Assembly (NCBI RefSeq): GCF_001644665.1
Contig: NZ_CP011393.1
Span: forward strand, 1,448,001-1,512,000
Length of the DNA stretch: 64,000 nucleotides
Reading direction: 5' to 3'
Origin: Fervidobacterium pennivorans
Lineage (GTDB): Bacteria; Thermotogota; Thermotogae; Thermotogales; Fervidobacteriaceae
The position numbers and the translations under genes were made by a program. This document shows, piece by piece, positions 37,918 through 46,027 of this stretch; the stretch's first letter is position 1; the number at the start of each line of letters is the position of its first letter. A model generated the notes under the pieces. The model saw only the letters and a program-made list of their open reading frames with translations, was not told the DNA's origin and did no database searches.

Positions 37918-39339
37918 GTGCCTAGCTTTTTGAAGAAATCAAGCTCAAAGGGTGGCAACGGAGAATTTTGGAAAATCTTGGTAGTAGATGATGAACCCGA
38001 TGTGCATGCTATCACATCGGTCGTTGCACGGGATATAGAGTTCGAGGGAAAGAAAGTAAAACTTTACAGCGCGTTTTCTTCGGAAGAAGCTAGGAGAATA
38101 CTTCAAGAAGTGCCAGATATAGCCCTGGCTATAATTGACGTTGTCATGGAAAAAGATATGGCAGGACTTGAATTGGTTAGATATATCAGAGAAGAGTTGA
38201 AAAATCCTTACATAAGGCTTGTAATCAGAACTGGTCAACCAGGGTCTGCTCCTCCACGAGAGATTGTTCTTAAGTACGATATAAATGATTACAGGGAAAA
38301 GGCAGAGCTGTCTAGCAATGGTTTGTTTACCATGATAATCGCAAGATTGCGTGAATACAGGGACATTGTGGAACTTGAAACCCAAAAGAGACTTTTAGAA
38401 CGTAGCTCTTTCTATTCTTCCGTTGTCCTGAATTCCGATATTCAAGATTTTGAAGAGACTTTAACAGAAGCACTGGACAGCTTTTCCAACATCCTCGGAC
38501 TGACGGTGAAGGTTGAGAAACTTGGTGAAATAAAAGAGGATAAATTTAACGAAAGCCTTCCGTCTGTAAATCTTTCCTGGCGTGAAGACAAGAGTGTAGA
38601 ATTTAGCTTGAGGGAAGAAATAAACCTAAGCGAGAGAATTAAAGTAGAATTTTCCAAACCATTGACACTCCATCAATTGGAAATAATATCCATATTTTTG
38701 GAGCGTTACTTAGTCACCGTGAATAATTACGTGCTGTCTAAAGATTTAATAGAAACACTCTACAAAGTAATCTATATCATTTCAGAAGTTACCGAAACAA
38801 GGTCACTTGAAACAGGCGAGCATGTAAGAAGGGTTGGAAGGCTTGCTAAATTGCTTGCATCAAAATTTGGATACGAAGGTGAATTCCTTGAGTTCTTTGA
38901 AATTGCCGCGATGCTCCATGATGTTGGAAAGATAGGTATACCGGATGCCATTTTGAATAAGCCTGGGAAGTTGTCGGATGAGGAATTTAAAATCATGAAA
39001 AGGCACACGACAATTGGTTACGAAATCCTTTCCACTGTTGACCATCCACTCTTCAAATTGGCTGCAAATATTGCACTTTACCATCATGAGAACTGGGATG
39101 GTACAGGTTATCCAAAAGGATTAAAGGAAGAACAGATACCGCTTGAAGGTAGAATCGTTAGTATAATTGATGTCTATGATGCACTATTTTCTGATAGAGT
39201 TTACAGACCTGCATGGAGTGAAGATAATGTGATTAGATACATAAAGGAAAACTGTGGTAAGAAATTCGACCCAAGGGTGTGTGAAGTCTTTTTTGAGAAT
39301 TACGAAGAGATTAGAATCATATACGGCTTCAAAAAATGA
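37918..39339 (+). CDS. response regulator with DUF3369 and HD-GYP domains
   Basis: A 473-residue cytoplasmic protein. The receiver (about residues 18-140) has the phosphoacceptor D74 (AIIDVVM) and the conserved DD near the start (VVDDEPD). A middle region contains the RTGQPGSAPPREIV and YDINDYREKAEL segments typical of DUF3369. The C-terminal HD-GYP domain has MLHDVGKIGIPDAIL and HHENWDGTGYPKGL, the active-site residues of cyclic-di-GMP phosphodiesterases. The GTG at 37918 follows GTGAGGTG. It is the output of the binding-protein/kinase module and would lower c-di-GMP in response to a periplasmic ligand; the kinase frameshift may uncouple it. Confidence 0.88.
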   Translation: MPSFLKKSSSKGGNGEFWKILVVDDEPDVHAITSVVARDIEFEGKKVKLYSAFSSEEARRILQEVPDIALAIIDVVMEKDMAGLELVRYIREELKNPYIRLVIRTGQPGSAPPREIVLKYDINDYREKAELSSNGLFTMIIARLREYRDIVELETQKRLLERSSFYSSVVLNSDIQDFEETLTEALDSFSNILGLTVKVEKLGEIKEDKFNESLPSVNLSWREDKSVEFSLREEINLSERIKVEFSKPLTLHQLEIISIFLERYLVTVNNYVLSKDLIETLYKVIYIISEVTETRSLETGEHVRRVGRLAKLLASKFGYEGEFLEFFEIAAMLHDVGKIGIPDAILNKPGKLSDEEFKIMKRHTTIGYEILSTVDHPLFKLAANIALYHHENWDGTGYPKGLKEEQIPLEGRIVSIIDVYDALFSDRVYRPAWSEDNVIRYIKENCGKKFDPRVCEVFFENYEEIRIIYGFKK

Positions 39340-39354
39340 GTAAATAAAGAAGAC

Positions 39355-40167
39355 TTAGTGCACCGTTATTAAATCTCTCAACTTCTCAAATGTTTTTTCG
39401 CCTATTCCTTTTACGTTTTTTATTTCCTCAATATTTTTAAATGGACCATTTAAAGTGCGATAATCGATAATTGCTTGTGCTTTCGCAGGGCCAATACCAG
39501 GAAGCTTTTGAAGTTCTTCCAAAGTTGCCGTGTTAATGTTAATTTTTTCATTTTGTAACCTCATCTGTGTAAGTTGTATTTCGTTATCCTTTTGCTTAAT
39601 TGCCGTGTCTTTGTTTTCTTTTTCAATAGTGGTTACATTCTGAACAGCGTTATTTTGAACCTGAGCATCCATGTTTTCAACTTTTATTCGTTCTTTCAAT
39701 TTTTCATAAGTTTTTTGACCTATTCCAGGGACGTTCATCAGATCTTCTGGCTTTGTGAATGGATGCTGTTTTCTGTATTCAACTATTGCCCGTGCTTTTG
39801 AAGGTCCTATTCCCGGTAGTGTTTGGAGCTCTTCGATTGATGCTGTGTTCAACTCTATTATCGATGATACGTATTTACGTTGAGTTTGTGCATTTAAGCC
39901 TTCTAAGCCATCTTGGTTTGTACCTTGTTGGTCACCTAAACTGGCAACTTGGGACTTAAGTCTATCGTAACTGGGATGAAAGAATACACCAGAGAAAACT
40001 ACCAGTGCAGAAAATATCAAAAAGAACGTTCGTTGTTCTTTTGAAAGTTTCTCGTAAGCAGTTTTAAAGAATTCCACAATAGATTTTAAAAACGAACCTG
40101 AGAAATGCCCATTGGAAAAGTCACGATTTTCTTTTGGAAAATTATCCAAATTATCCATAGATAACAT
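39355..40167 (-). CDS. ComEA-like protein with two helix-hairpin-helix domains
   Basis: A 270-residue membrane-anchored DNA-binding protein. One transmembrane segment (TFFLIFSALVVFSGVFF) follows an N-terminal cytoplasmic stretch. Two HhH units come after: LNTASIEELQTLPGIGPSKA with MNVPGIGQKTYEKL, and INTATLEELQKLPGIGPAKA with KNVKGIGEKTFEKL. Single-HhH ComEA proteins bind incoming DNA in transformation; having two joined by a polar linker is unusual. The ATG at 40167 follows GGGGG. It is the last of a three-gene unit with the anchored unknown protein and the M42 peptidase. Confidence 0.85.
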   Translation of the reverse strand: MLSMDNLDNFPKENRDFSNGHFSGSFLKSIVEFFKTAYEKLSKEQRTFFLIFSALVVFSGVFFHPSYDRLKSQVASLGDQQGTNQDGLEGLNAQTQRKYVSSIIELNTASIEELQTLPGIGPSKARAIVEYRKQHPFTKPEDLMNVPGIGQKTYEKLKERIKVENMDAQVQNNAVQNVTTIEKENKDTAIKQKDNEIQLTQMRLQNEKININTATLEELQKLPGIGPAKAQAIIDYRTLNGPFKNIEEIKNVKGIGEKTFEKLRDLITVH

Positions 40168-40210
40168 AATTAAATCCCCCTGAGACACACCCCTTTTGTT
40201 TCGCTTGTTT

Positions 40211-41203
40211 TTACCCTCCTATTCTACTTACCTTTGCCCCTGTTATATGACCATATTTTAATAGTTCTGCCCAATCTTGAGAATAATAAAAGCTCTTTGC
40301 TTGGTTCTCGTTGGTGAAAATACCAAGACAGATGATATATCCTGCGTTTGTAGATATGCTGAACGCACTTATGCCTAGCGTTCTTAAATTGACCACTGAT
40401 TTGAACGCCTCTTTTGAACTGGATATTGGATCTGTTTTTATCGTCCAAAATCCTTTGGATGGGTTTAGTTCGGGCATTATATTGGTCGGTGTTACGATAA
40501 TATATTTGCCTCCACTAACGCGATCTAATATATAGTTCTGTGTTAATTTGGCAATCTTTAAAGCAATTTCTCCGTCAACAACGTATACGTATGCATTCGT
40601 CAAAAAACTTCCCGGTAAGTTCTCTGCCATTCTCGAAACTAGCAGGTTGTAATCGAATTTCGTGATATCTTTGAGAAATTTATTTTCACCTTGTTCAGAC
40701 TTTGATTGTTGAGTTTCCGAAATAGTCGATGTAGCTTCCTGCAATGTTTTGCTTTCAGAAGTTTTTCCAATTTCAACAGAAGTTGTCTTTGTTGCTTGTA
40801 TGAGAGGTATCAAATTGTCTGTTTGTTCACCTTTTTGAGTCGGAACCTGTAACGATTGTTCGAGTTTAGTTGCGTTAGTTGTGCTAGTTGTGTTAGTTGT
40901 AGTATCAGTCGCAACAGGTACCGTGGGCGTGAGTTGAGAAAGTGTGCTTTCTGGAGCTGGCTCAACGATAATTATAGTTTGAGTCGCCGTTGTCAGAGTT
41001 TTTTCAACGGGCGGATTGGTATTAGCACCTAAATCCTTTATCACAACTTCCACTTTCGATTTTTGCATTTTTAAGTAAAACGCATACAAAGCCAACGATA
41101 TGGTGGCTAATGAGAGTATTATGATAACAACCGAGAGGACTTTCAAGTCAAAATCTGTAATTTCTTTCCATTTTCTTGAGCCTATTGGAGTTCTCTGCTT
41201 CAT
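40211..41203 (-). CDS. single-pass membrane protein with Thr-rich linker, possibly SPOR-like
   Basis: A 330-residue protein. A short cytoplasmic N-terminus, one membrane segment (LSVVIIILSLATISLALYAFYL), a low-complexity Thr/Gln/Ser-rich linker (about residues 60-180) and a folded C-terminal domain with YIIVTPTNIMPELNPSKGFW and IICLGIFTNENQAKSFYYSQ. The last stretch resembles the beta-alpha turn of SPOR peptidoglycan-binding domains, but the match is weak and I do not assign the family. It begins 6 bases after the M42 peptidase gene. Confidence 0.65.
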   Translation of the reverse strand: MKQRTPIGSRKWKEITDFDLKVLSVVIIILSLATISLALYAFYLKMQKSKVEVVIKDLGANTNPPVEKTLTTATQTIIIVEPAPESTLSQLTPTVPVATDTTTNTTSTTNATKLEQSLQVPTQKGEQTDNLIPLIQATKTTSVEIGKTSESKTLQEATSTISETQQSKSEQGENKFLKDITKFDYNLLVSRMAENLPGSFLTNAYVYVVDGEIALKIAKLTQNYILDRVSGGKYIIVTPTNIMPELNPSKGFWTIKTDPISSSKEAFKSVVNLRTLGISAFSISTNAGYIICLGIFTNENQAKSFYYSQDWAELLKYGHITGAKVSRIGG

Positions 41204-41209
41204 CCAGAA

Positions 41210-42217
41210 TTATAGCCCCTCTTCACAATATTTTATGGTAAGTTCTATCGTAGCTTCCACATCTGGTTCATATACCATTTCATTTGGAGTGTGGATATAT
41301 CTTGTAGGTATCGATATTGTAGCACTTGGTATACCTGCCTTTGTTGCCTGATAACCTGCCGCATCTGTGCCTCCGAATATCAATACCTCCATCTGGTATG
41401 GTATGTTGTGTTTCTCCGCAAGCTCTTTTAGTTTGTCAACAATGTATCTGTTGCTTATCGATGCAGAATCCTTCACTTTTATGCAAGCGCCTTTTCCAAG
41501 TTCCATGGGCACTCTCTTCAAACCTTTTGGTGTATCTCCAACACCTGTAACATCGATAGCGATAGCAACATCAGGGTCTATGTCGTATCCTGCCACGTGA
41601 GCACCAATAAGCCCAACTTCTTCTTGAACGGCAAAGACACCGTAGATGGTGTTAACAGGCTCTTTGACACGTTTGAACACTTCAATGATAACTGCGCATC
41701 CGATTCTATCATCCATAGATTTGCTTATTAAGTATTCTCCTTGTTTGTGGAAGTAGCTATCAAACGTTCCAAATGTCCCTATTGGACAGATTTTCTGAGC
41801 TTCTTCTTTTGATTTTGCACCTATATCGACAAAGAGTTTCTCAAACGACATCTTCTGAATGTTGTTTTGGAGTTCTTCAGGAGTTTCACCTTCGATTCCC
41901 ACAATACCGATAACATCTCCGAATCTAAGCCTCGATTGGTATATGGTGTATGGAGAAACACCACCAACTCTGTCTATTTTGAGAAAACCTTTATCATCGA
42001 TATTTGTAACAACAACGCCGATTTCATCCATGTGAGCATCGAGAAGAACTTTCTTATCACTCTTTCCCTTCTTCCATACGATTAGATTGCCAATCTTGTC
42101 TATTTTGTAGCCATCAATATGTCCTTCGAGTTCCTTAAGGATTACCTTTGTGATTTCTGATTCTCTGCCACTTGGGCTTTTTGCCATCGTCAACTTTTCA
42201 ACCAATGTTTCCAACAC
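41210..42217 (-). CDS. M42 family metallo-aminopeptidase
   Basis: A cytoplasmic tetrahedral aminopeptidase that trims short peptides. The 335-residue protein has the metal-site segments LLDAHMDEIGVVV, DDRIGCAVIIEV, VQEEVGLIGAHVAG, AIDVTG and FGGTDAAGYQATKAGIPSATISIPTRYIHTPNEMV, read in pieces. I chose the GTG at 42217 (MLETLVEKLTMAKSPSG) behind GGGGGTG; the longer upstream frame runs through the promoter. Substrate choice among M42 enzymes varies and is not visible. Confidence 0.9.
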   Translation of the reverse strand: MLETLVEKLTMAKSPSGRESEITKVILKELEGHIDGYKIDKIGNLIVWKKGKSDKKVLLDAHMDEIGVVVTNIDDKGFLKIDRVGGVSPYTIYQSRLRFGDVIGIVGIEGETPEELQNNIQKMSFEKLFVDIGAKSKEEAQKICPIGTFGTFDSYFHKQGEYLISKSMDDRIGCAVIIEVFKRVKEPVNTIYGVFAVQEEVGLIGAHVAGYDIDPDVAIAIDVTGVGDTPKGLKRVPMELGKGACIKVKDSASISNRYIVDKLKELAEKHNIPYQMEVLIFGGTDAAGYQATKAGIPSATISIPTRYIHTPNEMVYEPDVEATIELTIKYCEEGL

Positions 42218-42271
42218 AATGAACACCCCCGTTTTGCTTTTGATTTTGTGTTTTGTTTCTTCACTAAATAC

Positions 42272-42280
42272 AATTATATC
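42272..42280 (-). promoter_or_regulatory. promoter of the M42 peptidase operon
   Basis: TATAAT (42272-42277) preceded by TGA on the minus strand, with TTGTTC about 16 bases upstream as a weak -35. Confidence 0.55.
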
Positions 42281-42364
42281 ACAAGTTGTGCATGGAACAA
42301 ACAATTAATTAAGGTTTAAACAACACAATCTAAACATAATCTAAATTTTTCGAGCACTTTTGTG

Positions 42365-42373
42365 TGGTATAAT
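42365..42373 (+). promoter_or_regulatory. extended -10 promoter of the pflX-rsgA operon
   Basis: TGGTATAAT, the conserved extended -10 of this genome, 48 bases before the start codon. The -35 is poor (T-rich). Confidence 0.65.
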
Positions 42374-42420
42374 CAAAATTGCGAAAATTTCTGATTTAAT
42401 CTAAGAGGAGTTTGAGAAAT

Positions 42421-43308
42421 ATGGGAATTGGAATAGATGTTCTCAACGAGTGCACTTTGTGTCCAAGAATGTGTAGAGTGGATAGAAGAACTACTAAAGG
42501 AGTTTGCACGGTAGGTTATCTCCCAAAGCTTTCTAACATCGTTTTGCACAAAGGTGAAGAACCACCTTTGTCGGGAGAGAAAGGTGCCGCCGCTGTATTT
42601 TTTACAGGTTGCCAGATGAAGTGCATATATTGTCAAAACATGGGCTTTTCACAGAAAGGTGTGGGGTTTGAGATTACGGTTGAGGAGTTAGCTTGCGCAT
42701 TTTTAAAGGCACAACAAGCGGGTGCAACAACACTCGATTTGGTCACCCCTACACCTCATCTGCCTTGGATTATTAAAGCACTGGATATGGCTAAGGAAAG
42801 AGGTTTTTCATTGCCTGTTGTGTACAATACATCAAGTTACGAACGTGTGGAAGTGCTTAGAGAAACCGAAGGATATGTTGATATATATCTTGCCGATATA
42901 AGGTACACGAATAACGAATATGGTAAAAGGTATTCAAAGGTGCCAGACTACTGGGATGTCGCACGGCGAGCAATTGCTGAAATGTACAGACAAGTTGGTC
43001 CTTTCGATGAACAAAGGATGAAAGGATTGATAATTCGAATACTCGTTTTGCCAAACAATGTCAGTGGTCACGAAAAAGCCCTCGAGTTTGTTGCTGAACT
43101 TGACAAAAGAATACCTGTTGCCTTAATGTCTCAATACATACCACACTTTGGTGCAAAAAACGATCCATTGATAGGCAGAAAGATAACAAAACAAGAATAC
43201 GAAAGTGCCCTTGATAAATTAATTGAACTTGACCTCGATGGCTGGATGCAACTCGATGAAAAAGAAAGAGTTACAACAGCACCGCTCGATTGGAGATGCA
43301 GGTTTTAA
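42421..43308 (+). CDS. radical SAM protein of the PflX type (pyruvate-formate-lyase-activating-like)
   Basis: A 295-residue protein with the radical SAM cluster motif CxxxCxxC in FFTGCQMKCIYCQNMGF and an N-terminal cysteine set (CTLCPRMCRVDRRTTKGVC) that may bind another cluster. The region GEEPPLSGEKGAAAVFF and LVTPTPHLPWIIKAL match the COG1313 group. These enzymes make a 5'-deoxyadenosyl radical, but the partner protein here is unknown. The ATG at 42421 follows GAGGAG, with an alternative TTG nine bases upstream. It starts a five-gene operon. Confidence 0.85.
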   Translation: MGIGIDVLNECTLCPRMCRVDRRTTKGVCTVGYLPKLSNIVLHKGEEPPLSGEKGAAAVFFTGCQMKCIYCQNMGFSQKGVGFEITVEELACAFLKAQQAGATTLDLVTPTPHLPWIIKALDMAKERGFSLPVVYNTSSYERVEVLRETEGYVDIYLADIRYTNNEYGKRYSKVPDYWDVARRAIAEMYRQVGPFDEQRMKGLIIRILVLPNNVSGHEKALEFVAELDKRIPVALMSQYIPHFGAKNDPLIGRKITKQEYESALDKLIELDLDGWMQLDEKERVTTAPLDWRCRF

Positions 43309-43356
43309 CGCCATAACGTTATAAACACTTGCATGTTTCGAAAGGAGAGCAATTAT

Positions 43357-44109
43357 ATGAACAAAAAAATAGACCCATCCGCGACGTTATCTGTCACTGT
43401 TACTCGGGGATGCCCACTTAACTGCGCACACTGTGGTGGTCATTATTTAAAGCATATGGTTCACGTTGAAGAACTGGAAAAGTATGTAGACAGATACAAG
43501 TCTTTCCTTATAAGTGGCGGAATGTTGCCAAATGGTGAGATACCTTTTGGTGGATATATAAACTATCTAAAAGAGCTCAAGGAAAAGTATGGACTGAAGT
43601 ATAACTTCCACATTGGGTTTCCTTTACAGCCACCTTATGAAATTGAAGAAGTTGCCGATGTGGTGAGTTTTGATTTTTATGCTGATAGGAACGTTCTTAG
43701 AGAAGTATACGGTATAGAGAGGGAGCCTGAACAAATTTTGAACGCGGTTTTACCATTAAAAGTGAAAAAGGTGCCACATGTGACGATAGGTGCGTTATGT
43801 GGTAAAATATCTCATGAAGAAAAAGCTATAGAAATACTTTCGAAATACTTTGAAAGCGTTGTTTTGAATGTCTTTATTCCTACTCCATTAACAAAGTATG
43901 CGAATTGTCAACCACCGGAAATTGAAGAAGTAGCTCGGGTGTTTTCCAAAGCAAGTGATTTATTTAAGAATGTTGTGCTCGGTTGTATGCAACCAAAAGG
44001 TGAATACAGAAAAATGCTACAAGAAAGGATACAAAAATATACGGGATTTATTGTGAAGCCGATAACGAAAAGTTACGATTTCCAAGGTTGTTGTTCGTTC
44101 TATGTTTGA
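43357..44109 (+). CDS. radical SAM protein, unassigned
   Basis: A 250-residue protein with CxxxCxxC in TRGCPLNCAHCGGHYL near the N-terminus and a partial TIM-barrel pattern after it (FHIGFPLQPPYEI, VVSFDFYAD, IFVIGAL-like VTIGALCG). Late cysteines (NCQPP, GCMQ, GCCSFYV) could bind an auxiliary cluster. It somewhat resembles biotin-synthase-like proteins, but I do not assign a reaction. The ATG at 43357 follows AAAGGAG. It lies 48 bases after the PflX-type gene and the same distance before rlmN. Confidence 0.75.
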   Translation: MNKKIDPSATLSVTVTRGCPLNCAHCGGHYLKHMVHVEELEKYVDRYKSFLISGGMLPNGEIPFGGYINYLKELKEKYGLKYNFHIGFPLQPPYEIEEVADVVSFDFYADRNVLREVYGIEREPEQILNAVLPLKVKKVPHVTIGALCGKISHEEKAIEILSKYFESVVLNVFIPTPLTKYANCQPPEIEEVARVFSKASDLFKNVVLGCMQPKGEYRKMLQERIQKYTGFIVKPITKSYDFQGCCSFYV

Positions 44110-44157
44110 TTTATATGATTTTGGAGATAAAAATACGAAGAGGTGAAGGTGACATAT

Positions 44158-45219
44158 ATGAAAAAGAACATTCTTGATTTTAGTTATGAAGAACTGGTTG
44201 AAGAATTTTCAAAGTTTGGACTTGAAAAATTCCGGGTTGACCAGGTGTGGGATTGGATATTCAAAAAAAAGGCATTTGATTTTAACGGGATGACAAATTT
44301 ATCGAAAGAACATAGGGCTCTGCTTTCGGAAAGATTCTACGTAGGGGTGCCTGAGTTATTGGATATGCAAGTTTCCAAAATCGATAAAACTACCAAATTT
44401 CTCTGGCAGTTGGAAGACGGCAACACCATAGAATCCGTGTTGCTGTTCCACACTGACAGAGTAACTGCTTGCATCTCATCTCAAGTTGGATGTCCTGTTA
44501 AATGTGCATTTTGTGCAACTGGTCAGAGCGGTTATGTCAGAAATCTTTCCGTTGGTGAAATCGTTGCTCAGGTTATTGCGATGGAAAAGGAAAGGCGTGT
44601 GAATATTGGTAACATTGTTTACATGGGCATGGGAGAACCACTTTTGAATTACAACGAAGTGGTAAAAAGTGTGCGCATATTGAACCACAAGAAAGGCAAA
44701 AATATAAGTATGAGACGAATTTCGATATCAACAGTAGGTATCCCGGAAAAGATAGTGCAACTTGCAAACGATTTGCCCGAGGTCAAGTTGGCGATTTCGT
44801 TGCATGCACCAACGAATTATAAAAGAGACATTATTATTCCTATGAACAGAAAGTATTCTGTCGAAGAGATAATCCATGCTGTCAAAGAATATCAAAAGAT
44901 TACCAAAAACCGTGTCACATTTGAATATATCCTTATTAGGGAATTCAACGATTTTGTGGACGATGCGGAAAAGCTTGCGGAACTTCTCAGAGGTATAGGC
45001 GCTTACGTTAACCTTATTCCTGTTAACCCTGTACAGACCGATAGTGAAATCAAAATGGAAAGACCTCACCATTGGGCTATTGAAAGGTTCAAGGAAATCT
45101 TAGACAAGCACAACATCGAAAACGAAATAAGAAGGGAAAAAGGAACTGATATAGATGCGGCTTGCGGTCAACTGAGAAGAAGACACATCACAAGCAGTAA
45201 AGTGAAACAGACTAAATAA
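44158..45219 (+). CDS. rlmN: dual-specificity 23S rRNA A2503/tRNA A37 methyltransferase RlmN
   Basis: RlmN is a radical SAM enzyme that methylates C2 of A2503 in 23S rRNA and of A37 in tRNA. The 353-residue protein has CxxxCxxC in GCPVKCAFCATGQSGYVRNL, MGMGEPLLNYNEV, SISTVGIPEKI, LAISLHAPTNYKRDIIIPMNRKY and a C-terminal GTDIDAACGQLR with the catalytic cysteine. The ATG at 44158 follows GAAGGTGA. It lies just upstream of the PASTA protein and rsgA. Confidence 0.96.
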   Translation: MKKNILDFSYEELVEEFSKFGLEKFRVDQVWDWIFKKKAFDFNGMTNLSKEHRALLSERFYVGVPELLDMQVSKIDKTTKFLWQLEDGNTIESVLLFHTDRVTACISSQVGCPVKCAFCATGQSGYVRNLSVGEIVAQVIAMEKERRVNIGNIVYMGMGEPLLNYNEVVKSVRILNHKKGKNISMRRISISTVGIPEKIVQLANDLPEVKLAISLHAPTNYKRDIIIPMNRKYSVEEIIHAVKEYQKITKNRVTFEYILIREFNDFVDDAEKLAELLRGIGAYVNLIPVNPVQTDSEIKMERPHHWAIERFKEILDKHNIENEIRREKGTDIDAACGQLRRRHITSSKVKQTK

Positions 45220-45232
45220 GGGAGTGATGCTG

Positions 45233-46024
45233 TTGATAGATAGAAGAATCAAAAAAGCAAACAAGGATTCTTCGAAGAAGAAAAAACACCTCGGCGTGGT
45301 TGTCCTTTCTTTCCCAGTTTTAGTTGTAATGGTCATAATTTTGGCGGTTATTTCGGGATTACTTGCATTTTATTTGGTAATGTTCCTGGAAACGAAAAGG
45401 GGAACTGTACTCCTTCCAAATTTCGTAGGGACTGATGTTCAAACTGCAGAAAAAGAGCTGAAAGATTTGGGGTTCAAGGTTGAGAAATTGGGAGACGCGG
45501 GAAGAGTAATCAATATGGAACCTCCAGGAAATACTGTTGTGAAGAAAGGTAGGAAGGTGAAACTTTTCACAGAAAATGCAGTTCAAAAATCTCTTATTCT
45601 TCCAGATTTTAAAGGGACATGGTATGAGAGTGTTCAAAAGATATTTGATTTGATGGGAATACACTCAACCATCAAAAAGGTCCCAGAGGCGGAATTGGGT
45701 GGCACAGTTATACAAACATCACCAACTCCTGGTAACAAAGTCGTCACGGGCGATATTGTTACATTGTTTGTAAGTAGTGGATCTGGTAAAACAGACACGA
45801 GCATTCCTGAAAACGCTCAGAATTCAGCTGAATCGAGTGATATAAAGTTGCCATATTCTGCATCAGAAAATGCACTGGAGGTTATACCTCCATCTGTCCC
45901 TACTGAATCTCAAAACTTTGGACAGACTGCCCCGACACCTGTTTCTACACCAGAGGATATCGGGAAACGTCAGGAAAACCAAGAAAGTACAAATAATTCA
46001 AACTTCCAAGGGGGGCAGTTTTAA
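45233..46024 (+). CDS. kinase-less PASTA domain membrane protein
   Basis: A 263-residue bitopic membrane protein. A basic N-terminal tail of about 20 residues, one long hydrophobic segment (about 22-48), two PASTA domains (LLPNFVGTDVQTAEKELKDLGF... and LILPDFKGTWYESVQKIFDLMGI...) and a Ser/Thr/Pro-rich C-terminal tail. PASTA domains bind peptidoglycan or muropeptides. In many Firmicutes rlmN, a phosphatase, a PASTA kinase (PknB) and rsgA occur together; here only the extracellular half of such a protein is present and no kinase or phosphatase is nearby. I chose the TTG at 45233 eight bases after GGAG; an ATG at 45227 and a GTG at 45224 are too close to that site. Confidence 0.85.
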   Translation: MIDRRIKKANKDSSKKKKHLGVVVLSFPVLVVMVIILAVISGLLAFYLVMFLETKRGTVLLPNFVGTDVQTAEKELKDLGFKVEKLGDAGRVINMEPPGNTVVKKGRKVKLFTENAVQKSLILPDFKGTWYESVQKIFDLMGIHSTIKKVPEAELGGTVIQTSPTPGNKVVTGDIVTLFVSSGSGKTDTSIPENAQNSAESSDIKLPYSASENALEVIPPSVPTESQNFGQTAPTPVSTPEDIGKRQENQESTNNSNFQGGQF

Positions 46025-46027
46025 AAT

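Noticed and set aside
45233-46024. PknB-type serine/threonine kinase
   Set aside because: Only PASTA domains and one membrane segment are present; no kinase P-loop, HRD or DFG motif in this frame or nearby.
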